The position numbers and the translations under genes were made by a program. Below, piece after piece: positions 39,152 to 51,100 of a stretch of DNA of 64,000 bases. Origin of the DNA: Lamellibrachia satsuma (taxonomy: Eukaryota > Annelida > Polychaeta > Sabellida > Siboglinidae). The DNA is taken from the NCBI GenBank assembly GCA_033239005.1, contig BSQZ01000106.1:457501-521500 (forward strand), in the 5' to 3' direction. Position 1 is the stretch's first letter. Each line of letters begins with the position of its first letter. The notes under the pieces are model-generated. The model ran no database searches. It saw nothing but the letters and a program-made list of their open reading frames with translations, and had not been told where the DNA came from.

Positions 39152-42100
39152 GTATGTTTTAAGAATGCATTAACTGGTTACAGTATCTCTTATTGCATTT
39201 ATTTTTACTACTTGATTGATTTTAAAGCAGTTTTTATGTGACCAGTTTTAAATGCTTCTTTTGTTCTGTAGTTTTTTCTTAGTGTATTAATTTTAGTTGG
39301 CACATTATTTAAAATAAGTTTTTTCCTTACACACTGATATTTAAATGTTATATTCTGTTTTTATGTAGTAACTTAATATATGTAAGCATCACTGTTATAT
39401 TGGTTTATGAATTTTATTATAATAATTATTTTTATTAATGTTGCATTTTAAGTCCCTCTAAACAGGTTGTATTTCCGGTTATAGGGCCCTGTATAACTAA
39501 TGGGTGATATTATTTTTAATATGTAACTGCCTTCAAGGCACAGCATTAGACATATTTTAAGCAGGAACTTAATTATAAGTACATCTTGTTATTTTAATAA
39601 CAGAATGTTTAGTTGGGACTATTTATCTTCCATCATAATCACACTGTGTAAGTGCAGTTATGCACGACAGTTGTTAAAACTTATTAAACTGTAATAGGAA
39701 TATTCATATTTTAGTTTAAGTTTTTATAACTGAAAAAAGTGTGATCCTAGATTATTAATTGTTATACTGCTTTCACTCTAAATCACTAACGTGCAGGAAT
39801 CTCAGCTCTTTTCCTTCAATGTAGCATCACTGATTCGCTGTACATAATCCCATTTTGGTCCAGTAAAAAATAGTCTGCCTCTCTAGTTACAGGTTGCGAG
39901 AGTAAGGTTACAACGTAAAATGTTCGGTGATTGTTACTGTTTATAGACACGATACACAATTAGTTTTGAAAACATTGTGTTTTTCCTTATCACTATTCTT
40001 AAGGTTGCTGACTTCGAGCAAATGCAGTTTTGCGTCTAACGACTGAAGTGCCACCTGGTGTGTATGAAGTTATGGAAGTTGCCAACAGGTCCATGTTGTT
40101 AAAATTTTCATGCAAGTGGGGTGCCATGTTCTGTGGATGATACATCATTGTTTTGAAGTGGCCCCTAAGTTGTCAGTGACAAAGGTTGCTAGTGATGAGT
40201 GTGTGTTTCTACAGGGTGGACCAGATCGGGAGTGCAGCTACACTGGACGCACACTGACCCAGAATGACGATGGTCTAACTCCCCTTTACCAGTCGGCCAT
40301 GTGTCTCATGCAGGAGGTAAGGGGCTTTGTAAATATAAAAAAATACAATAATCCAAAACAGTAGTGAGATCCAAAATGGTGCAGTCAAAATCAGATGTTC
40401 TTCGTATGATTTTTATTATAAAGAACAATTATTTTGATACAAATATACACAACACATTCCCGAAACACTTACAACCATTCATTGGGTTCTTCTCGTTGTC
40501 TTCAACTACTGCTTTGAAAAATAACCCAAATTATACAAGAATCCCACCATTTTTGTGGCATTCTGATGGTAGCTACTGGGGCCACGGCAATGTGACGTAA
40601 AACACGCTATCTACCCTGAACAACAATCAATTTCATAGGCAGGGTTGTTTGATTTAAATCATCTGATTTAAATCATGATTTAAATAAAATCAAAAAAATA
40701 ATTGATTTATGATTTTTTTTACTTCCGGTTTTTTAATCGCTGATTTATATGAATTTAACACAAATAATTGTTTACAAGCATCGAGATCAACAAAGTTTTG
40801 TATGTTTTTTAATACAAAACACAAAGTGCGCACACACTTGTATAGCTGTATTGTCGTCTGATAGTCAAATATTTTATGACATTGTGTATGTTTGACATGG
40901 CTGGGTCCAATTACACAAAATTATATCAATTACAATTACAATTACATTAAATTTTTTATTTCAATTACAATTACAGTCATAATTTTCCAAATCAATTACA
41001 ATTACACTGTTACAATTACAATTACATTATGCGGAACCAAAAATATTCAGCATTTGTTAATTATGTATTTTTGCGCGTTTTGCTGAATTTCAATATTTTG
41101 TACATAATTGATAAACAAATATAATGGTAATGTTTGTACATTTTGTTGAATTGTGACTTTGAATTATACTAAATAAAAAGATAGCCGTTTAAACATATTT
41201 TTATTATATAAAAATACAATGCACTATCCAGACATAATCCTACAGGACATATTCCAATGCAAACATTTATCCGTGCGCATTTCTAAAATTTTTCTTTGGA
41301 AAATACTAATAATAGGGTTTGATGTGTTTACTTTGAGGTTGTAGCTCCTGCTCTAAGCTGACATTCTTAATTGGTCTGCCCTTTGCTTTGTGTAAGTTGG
41401 GAATGGGAAGAGAGGCCATATAAACGGTCCTTGCCACCTGACCTGTCTCCAACCCACCACAACACAAGGGGTGTAATCGGCTTGCTAACTCTGCAAGGTT
41501 TCACTGAGCTGATATTTTCTAAAGCAATATCAGGCTACAGGTCAACTACATGTTGTTTGAATACCAGCTTAGCCTTTGTCTGACAATGTCTGTGCATTGT
41601 TTATTGCTTCCTGGCTGTTACCAACTTACTGAAAAGGCTAATTGCTAAGGCTACCTACCACTAGCACCACTGACCAGTACCCACCAGACAGTGAATACTG
41701 AGACTTAAATATAAATATATAAGCAGGTGTTATTATTAGTCTTGATTTTCAACTCATGTGAGACTTAAATTATATTTTTATTGACAATTCGTTCAGGTAG
41801 TTTGTGATATGAAACGTACTGTAATTGATTGTAATTGAAATAAAATTTCAATTATACAAAATATAACAATTACTATTACAGCAACATTTTGAAACCATAA
41901 TCAATTACAATTACACAATTTTGTTGTAATCAATTACAATTACAATTACATAATTGGACCCAGCCCTGAAGTTTGAGCTATTCCCTTTCTGAATGCAGTG
42001 AAGCCACACAAACTTGTCTCCCAGAGGAAGTATCTTTTCAACACAGAAGCCCTGAGTTAAAGTCCACTTATAGCTTGTGCTAGTTGTTATCAATTCAGTA

Positions 42101-45100
42101 TGTTGACTCAATTGTACTACTGTACCAGTTTGCAGTATAGTTGGAGACCCTTAGAGTACACAGAGCCCTGGACAGGTGGTAATCCACCCTATAGGCAAAC
42201 AAAAATTAGTACTGCTAAAGCCACAGACACACAGTATGCTTTCCTTTCCAAGACAGATTATGCAACTACAGGGGGTGAGGCCTTGTGGACATTGTCTAAT
42301 GTCTTTATATAAGCAAAAATCATGTACCCTCTGTTAAGACAAGAACCCAAATCGATTTGAATAGAACATGTTTGAAAGAGTGCAAATTTACACATCTATA
42401 TAAGTATCTATATACCAGATTAAAAAAAAAATCAAATAAATCCGATTTAAATAAAAAAATCAGATTTAAAAATTTTTTTTTAATAAAAATCATGATTTTT
42501 TTCAACCCTGCTCATGGGACAAAAAGCTCTGTTACGGAAAACAGCAGCAATGCTATTTGTCATACTGATTGCGCTCTGGGTGTCTATATCAAGGGAAGTA
42601 AAAGATCCGACACAAGGTGATTGTTTAACCTGTCATGAACCCACAAACTGTAACACATACTGCGCCAGTTGTGTGGGGTATGTGTTTAAAATTAGCTTCT
42701 ACAAAAAACTAGCTCTGACAATAGAGCACAGTGCCGTGAGTGCCTTGTCCTGGCAGATACTGGTGTGGCAGCACATCTACCCCCCTCCTATATGAAGATA
42801 TCTCGAGGAGGTATACTTAAGGTATCTTCCCTCCTCAAAAATAAGTTTCAGAAATAAGAAGAAATACATTGTTAATGCAGTTTTAAATGTTCATACATCA
42901 TAACTAATCTTCTAGTCAACTGGAATACATACTCCATGCATTTAGAATCCTGAGTTAATCAGGATCGGGCCGTCTCAGCAACATTGCACAGCCCTATCGT
43001 AACTTTGACCACTTTTTGTATTTTCATCCAAAACAAATTGTCCACGAAATATCACCCTGAATTCTGTCGTGGACTCACTTTCCCTAAAACAACCTCCATT
43101 GCTGCATATGCACCCTAGGTTGCAAGCATAATCAACATAGCATCTTCAAATTTGAAGGAATTGTTTATTACAGTTCTCATGGCTTCATTTAGCAATCAAC
43201 AAATGGTTTTCCATCACAGTATTCGACCTGGTAGAATATTAATCGGACAGGTAGATTTTAAAACTTACCAGCCCAATTGGACTGGTGGACAAAAATGTTA
43301 GTTTTCAACCCTGCTGCAATAGCTCAGCACAGTAACTGACGGTGGAGAGATAACAAAGGTGGGGGAGAGATATTCAGGGTGGGAGAAGATATCCAGAGTG
43401 GGGAAAATATATATTGGGTGGGGGAGATATCCTGGATGGATATACTGTTACACGGGCATTATATAAGATGTCATCATTATTATTACCAGTTTGTACCTTT
43501 ATCCTATGACAGGTGTGCAAGCTGGCATCGCACTACTCACAGATGTGTGTGTCTCCCGATGAAAACCGCAACAATGCAGTCTCCGAGAACAGCAACAATT
43601 GCAGCAGTGACCTGCCGACAGTGTCTGGCGACAGTGGAGAGGTGTATGTGTGGGGCAGTAACAGCAGTCACCAGCTTGCTGAGGGAAACCAGGAGAAGAT
43701 TCTGCAGCCGAAACAGGCTACCATGTTTACTGCTGTGCAACAGGTAGGTATAGGATCAGTTGTAGATATATAGCAGTCACTCACTCACTCACTCACTCAC
43801 TCACTCACTCACTCACTCACTCACTCACTCACTCTTACGCAATCCCCTCTACTCCCACTGAAGCATAAGGCACCAACAAATCTCCTCCACCCAGCACGGT
43901 CTTGGGTGAGTCAGCTGAGTTCATCCCAGATCTTCCCAACCAGCTTCATTTCTTCTTCCGCAGTTCCTCTCCAGATGCCCAGTGGTCTACCTCTTCTCCT
44001 TTTTCCAGTTAATGTAGCAGTCACCTCCTCTAAATAGTAAGTTAACTATAACCAGAGTTGAGAACAATTACACAAAATTAAATTGATTACAGGGATCAGA
44101 CTCTTTTATTTTGACCAGTTAGTGCTTTCAAAATTCTAATTACATTTGCACCATTTCAATTACAGATGCAGTATGTTGGACCAACTGTTTGTGTAAAAAG
44201 TTGATCCAGTATTTGTTAATTACCAAATTTGATCGCAATACCCCTGCAGAAATTATAGAAACATAATATAAAGAGACGGATGTGCGAGATGGTAACTGGC
44301 CACCCACCTGCTCAGACAGAGCTATACAATGCACGCAGACTGAAGCACCAATCAGCGCAGAAACAACCAAACAGATGACAAGAAGAAGATTCAACAACTT
44401 TATGCCCGTTTGTTTTGGCATTGCTGCATGTTTATCGTCTACGTTTTGATCATAAATATTTTTTTCTGTGTCGCCAAGATGAGGTGTGTGTGGTGACACA
44501 TTAACCCCAATTTTTTTGGAATTGTCAACATTGCCGTAAGTGTAGCTTTAGCAATAAGTGAACATGGAAAGTATTAAACAAAGAATAGATACCTCTCAGT
44601 TCCAACTGTTAGCCAGACAGAGCTTCCAGGACCATCTCAGTCTGTACGTCAGTGTCAGATGCTCTCTGGTATCATGTGACCATGTTGGGGGTCACATGAC
44701 AGCAGTTCCATAAAAATGGCGGAAACGATGTAATCCCGTCCATATTGATCGTTGGCTGTCTCTCCCATATCTCCTGGGACCAAGAGGATTCTGAAACCGT
44801 CAACTTTTTTCGAGCCAAAACTCGGGACTCTGATTCATATCTTTGTTCCGTATGAATCTAACAGTGTCTTATCATCATGTGGTGTCATCCCCTCTCAGAA
44901 GACAATAGCTGTGACAATATTATGTTGTATCATTTTGGTACCAATAAACATTTCCGATTTTGATTGTTGCTTCAGCTGGAGGCCGGCCAGTTTTGTACCT
45001 TTGTCATCCATGCGGATGGTTCAATGAGTGCCTGTGGGAAGGGAAGTTACGGCCGCCTTGGACTCGGCGACTCCAACAACCAATCACAGCCAAAGAAACT

Positions 45101-48100
45101 CACCTTCGACATGAGGCATGCCATCAAGAAACTGTCATCGTCCAAGGGCTCAGATGGCCACACACTTGCGGTCACTGTAAATGGACAGTTGTTCAGCTGG
45201 GGGGACGGTCAGTAGATATCTATATTACTGGTCAGTAGATATCTACATCACTATTTTATGTGTAGGTAGATTCCTGTTGTGTAAGAGGGTGTATTGCAAC
45301 AGTAAATCCTGATAATGCAATTTAAAAATACAAAGTCCAAATGTTTTATCATGCACTCATTAATCAAATAACGACCGAAGTATCCACATAATGGTCCATT
45401 AAAACACATGTGAGCAGTCAAGATGCTAGAACAGACATAGTTTATACTATATAATGTGGTTTTATGATAAAAACAATCGGACTATGTACCTTTAAATGAG
45501 AAGTAAGGTGAGTTATTTTCAGGGACAGTGTCCAAGTTACCAGTTGAATAGAAATGTGTTTTTGTGCCATCCATAGGGATACGCAGATTTCCATATTAAA
45601 TGGAAATAAAGGAACAAGGTTGTGTTTCTACGGATTTGCTGGGAGAACCTGGGAACTATTGAGTTATCTTCCATCGTCAACTTACAAATCATACAATATT
45701 TTAAAGTTCCCTCCTAAGTCTGATTTTTTCACTTGTTTTTCAGACTCATTCTGTAAAAAAAATTAACCAATCTATTATCCACTATGACCTGCTAGCTCGT
45801 TTGTACAAATTTATTTTTTGTGAAAACGTTGGTAAAACTATAAAATTATTCCTGTTGAAGTATAGAACTGCTGTCATGTTTAAAATAATCTAACTTCACA
45901 ATTTTCTTTAAGAAATATTAAATATCAATTTAAAGAAAAACCATGAATGCGAAATGACTCGCTGATGTTTACTCCATGTTCTTATAGTGTCGTCCAGGCA
46001 TATTAATTTAATTTACACTGGTGAATCTGCTACAATTGATTATCCAATCACTGCTGTTGATACGGTTTTGCTTGGCTAGGTATGTGACCATCACATTGTA
46101 TAAAAAGGTCGTTGATTGGATAATATGCACCTAACCCTTTCTGCAGTAAGCGTCTCCTTGGTGCGTGTATTGATCGTTTGATAAGTGTAAGTTTTTTTAC
46201 TAAAAGCAAACTTTCTAACAATTTGTTTGCACTGCACCGATGAAGTAACTGTTAATGATTTAGAATATGGGTCTGTTGCGCAAAAGTTTCTTAAGATTTT
46301 TTTGAAAACAGCATATCAACAGTAGCAGCTTCATCAGCGTAATATTTCTGGCCTTCACCACATTTGGAATGTTTGATGTTACAGGTGACTATGGCAAACT
46401 TGGTCACGGTAATAGCTCTACCCAGAAGTATCCTAAACTGGTCCAGGGAGGTCTCGTTGACAAGGTGGGTCTAACGCAATTTTTAGGAAGTCTAGCCCTA
46501 GGAGTGACCAATGAGTTATTCATAAGGGTGCTTTTAAAAAATCATAACGTTGCTAATAATTATTGTACAAATGTGATTAAGGTATCATTTTGTTACTAAA
46601 CAGATTATTATAAAAAATAATAAAAACTACAGCACATAATCTTATCATGGGGATATTACTATTTGAATTTCATCAGAAAGCAAAGCAAAAATTTATATTT
46701 TCATCCTACCAGATAATTACCGAGTGGCTGTATGTCCAATGGGGGAAATGTAGACATACATGTTAGCTACAAAATTAAACAAAAATGAATAAAATATGTT
46801 GAAAACTTTTATTTTTATGATTTTCTCCTACACCGGACTATGCCGATTCAAACAAGCCTATCGGTCCCGCGTCATTTACCATGGCAGTGCGAGATATCGA
46901 TGCTGGCAGAAATTGTAATGCTGATATTTGCTGCAAAAAAAGCCTGCAACATATTTCTAACTGTCTGAACTAGTATAATAACATGATTCACTAAAGCTGT
47001 AACTCAATTTGCTGAAATAGTGATGCGGAAACTTGAAATAATCCGGCCTAAAGTGAACTGACACAGAACGAAGTGAGAAAACAAAATGGCAGATTAGTAA
47101 ATAAAAAGCTCAGAAGGCCCAGACAACACATGTTTGTAATGACAATGCTCATTCACTGCATATAGCCCGCTCGCTCATTCATATATATTGGAATAGGCCA
47201 ATCATAGAGCTTTCCAAAGGTATAACATGTTACATATTTAGATACTATGAATGGAGATGTAAATTTATTCTGCAGAGCATAGTAAAAGCGGCCAAATGGT
47301 GGGCACCAACTATGTGACGTGTTTTGTAAGCTAGATCATCGTTAACTTTCATTGGCTATACTCATGAATAAATATGAAACAGAATGAAGAGTGATTCAGC
47401 TTTCCAATGATGCCATATGTTCCCGTGTGAGATACTAGTGACGGAAACGAAAATTGTTATTAAAGTGTGATACTAAAATCAGCCCGAAATCGGACGGAAC
47501 ACTTTTCGCACTGATCGTGCAGGCTGAATTTGGCCCATTGGTCATTCCTAGGGTTAAGAACTCGCCTTTATGATTACATGTCTAGGCTAGTGCTACCGGT
47601 GGCCATTTGAGCCATAGGCCACATGGCTCCGGATTTGGCTAAACAAAAGTTACACATTTGAGCCAATTTGGCCACCAGCATTTTCGTTGAAAAGTATGCA
47701 GAATACTTGAGTGGTTGTAGTTGTCTTGATGCATGTAAAAAAGTTTGGCTTAAGCAATTTGTATTTGGCTAAATAAAAATTTGGGGCTTTAGCCAAAATG
47801 GCTAAACAGTTTAAAACATCAGAGCTAGCCCAGCATGCATGTATAGTGCCTGAGTGCAATATCGATTGATCTGGTTCTATCTAAATACTTTTATTATATT
47901 ATTATTGAGATGATCCCTAGAGGAAACCAGCATGACATGATATTGTCACATGTGTTCTGTCAGGTCATCAAGTCGGTGGCTGCTGGCTACAGACATAGTG
48001 CTGTCGTGACTGAGGGCGGAGAGCTGTTCACGTGGGGTGAGGGCGATTACGGCAGACTAGGTATGTCTTTTGCAGTCTTGGTATAAATGTATTTAAAAAG

Positions 48101-51100
48101 TGTAAGTTCACAAATTTTAAGTGTGTTAAAAATACATATAATAAATAAGTTAAAATAAGCCAACACGGCATCTAACTGTAATCGAGCTAGTTATGTCAAC
48201 GTTTTCTTCCTAGGTGGCTTGCTCGCCGAACTTTCAGGGATTAATCTACGACCCCATGAATGAAAAGTAATGCCTTTATTTTTTTTAAATACTCCGTATA
48301 TCAAGGGTTCTTAGTGGTTTTTATGGTAGATCAAATGTTAACTTCCAACAACCGCAGAAACCATGCGCGTGTGCACACAGCGAAGACTTTGGTACGTAAA
48401 CTGTTTTAGAATACATAGCGCCATCTGAGCGGTTTATATTACGTAAAACGTTAACTTCCAACAGTCGCAGAAACCACACGCATTTGTGGCAAATACTTTG
48501 GTACGTAAACTGTTTGATTATAGTAGAAATCACATAACATCGACTAGGTTGCTTGGTGTGTATATCCCGTCCTGGGGACGGGCATTTTTGCTAGTAAAGT
48601 TAAATTAGTTTAAAAAAATGTTAAGTAGATATCATAAATAAAAGTGTTTGTCATTAAAGAATGATAACAATTGTGCTGTCTGTGACAGGCCATGGAGACA
48701 GCAATGGCAAGAACCTGCCCACTATGGTCAAGGATGTCAGTGGCATTGGTCAAGTGGCTTGTGGCAGCTCACATACCATCATTGTGTCGCAGGATGGCCG
48801 CACTGTCTGGTCCTTTGGCGGAGGAGACAATGGTACGGTTGCATGTGTCTCTATCAGCATCTCAATGTCTCTCTTAGTTAAAGCTACACAACTGTATTTT
48901 GTAAAAATAAATGGTTATTCATCCATTAAGACATGTTATGACGTAAATTAGTTCTTATATAGCAGGGTGTCCACTTCTTAGGACCTCTCAAAGCACTTTG
49001 CAGTGCATTGAAGTTGTTGTCCCAGCCTTCAGACTAATAATGTATTGTATTCAACCTATTAAGCGTATATGTCCTAATTAGAGTACACCCTCTTTTTAAT
49101 CAACAGGATCCATAATTGTGATTTGACTAGTGTGGAACAACTGAAAAGTGTCGCTCTCTGGTGTTAAGCTGTTGGCACAACTTTTCAGTTGTTCTACACT
49201 AGTCACCAAATGACACCACTAGTGTTAAACAGTTACCTTATTGTCTAGAAAAATTTTTTTTTGTACACTACTACACTTATAAGAACAGATTCCTTGACAT
49301 TTTTTTATGGTCCAATCTTTTTTCAAGTGCACTGTACGCTTATTAGGTCGAATATGGTATATTACGTATTGTAGGGCACAGTAACAAAGTTGTTACAACG
49401 TCTGTGGTATGTTACATGTTGTGGGGCACAGTAACAAAATAGCTGCAATGTCTGTGGTATGTTACGTATTGTGGGGCACAGTAACAAAGTTGTTACAACA
49501 TCTGTGGTATGTTACATATTGTGGGGCACTGTAACAAAGTACAGCTGTAGCTGCAATGTCTGTGGTATGTTACATTTTGTGGGGCACAGTAACAAAGTGG
49601 TTACAATGTCTGGTATGTTACGTATTGTGGGGCACTGTAACAAAGTAGCTGCAACGGCTGTGGTATGTTACGTATTGAGGGCCACAGTAACAAAGTGGTT
49701 ATGTCTGTGGTATGTTGCACATTGTGGGGCACAGTAACAAAGTGGTAACACCGTTTGTGGTATGTTACGTATTGTGGGGCACAGTAACAAAGTGGCTACA
49801 GCATCTGTGGTATGTTACGTAGTGTGGGGCACAGTAACAAAGTGGTTACAAAGTCTGGTATGTTACGTATTGTGGGGCATAGTAACAAAGTAGTTACGTC
49901 TGTGGTATGTTACGTATTGTGGAGCACAGTAATAAAGTGGTTACAACATCTGTGGTATGTTACATATTGTGGAAATAACACAATGGTTGCAACAAAGTAA
50001 CACAATGGTTGCAACGTCTGTGATATGTTACGTATTGTCGGGCACAGTAACACAGTGGTTGCAATGTCTGGTATGTTACATATTGTGGGGCACAGTAACA
50101 AAGTGGTTACAACGTCTGTGGTATGTTACGTATTGTGGAGCACAGTAACAAACTGGTTGCAACATCTGCCTCTCAACGGAGGGGTTTGAATTCAATGGCT
50201 GCCATTTCAAACCTTGGGCAATTTTGTTCGCTCCATACAGCCTCAGTTCACTGAGCTGTATAACTGAATGCTTGAATACAGACAACGATGGATATATGTG
50301 AACGAATAACTTTTATGCTGTAATTGTGGCAGAAAGAACTTACCCATACCTTTATGGTCGTGTGTCACAGGCAAGCTTGGTCATGGCGACACAAACCGCA
50401 TGTATAAGCCAAAGATCATGGACTTCTTTGCTGGACTGTATGTGCGTAAGGTGGCCTGTGGCAGTCAATCATCACTGGCTCTGGTCTCCACGGGGCAGGT
50501 GAGTCACCAGGTAATACGTAGCTCAACAGAATGTTGGTGTCAATTGTATTACTCCCTATGTGGTGCATCACGCCACTCTGTGTGTTACTTGTATGACAGA
50601 GCTCAAGTTTAAATGGTTTAACAAATCACAGTGTAAGTTGTTCTTGTAGTTCCCTTTAAAGGGTTGGGGCTTGTTGCACTGCTTTGGCTGTTGTCCTTTT
50701 CCACTGTTCCCTATTGGCAACCTTCTCCGTCCACTTTTCCTCCTCATCTGCCTTTCTGACATCCCTCTTAATGCAGTCTTCCAAGTTTAATTGTGAACAC
50801 GACACCTGCTATGAAACGTCCAAACTAAGCAGATAACAGTTTGACTGTATAGCAAAATTGTTGTTCATTAAAACACATTTCATTAAGAGTGATTGGACCT
50901 GGGACCATTAAAAAAGCTGTGTAATTCAAGAGCAGTGTTTGATCCGTGTTGAATTAGGATGTTTAATGTTGCCACAGCAAAATGGGGTGCGGTAGCATAG
51001 TAGTGGTTAGAATGTCGGGCTCTCAATCAAGAGAACCCAGCTTTGAATCATCTAGCTGCCGTTTCGAAGCTTTGGCAATTTCGTTTGTCCCACATTGACA

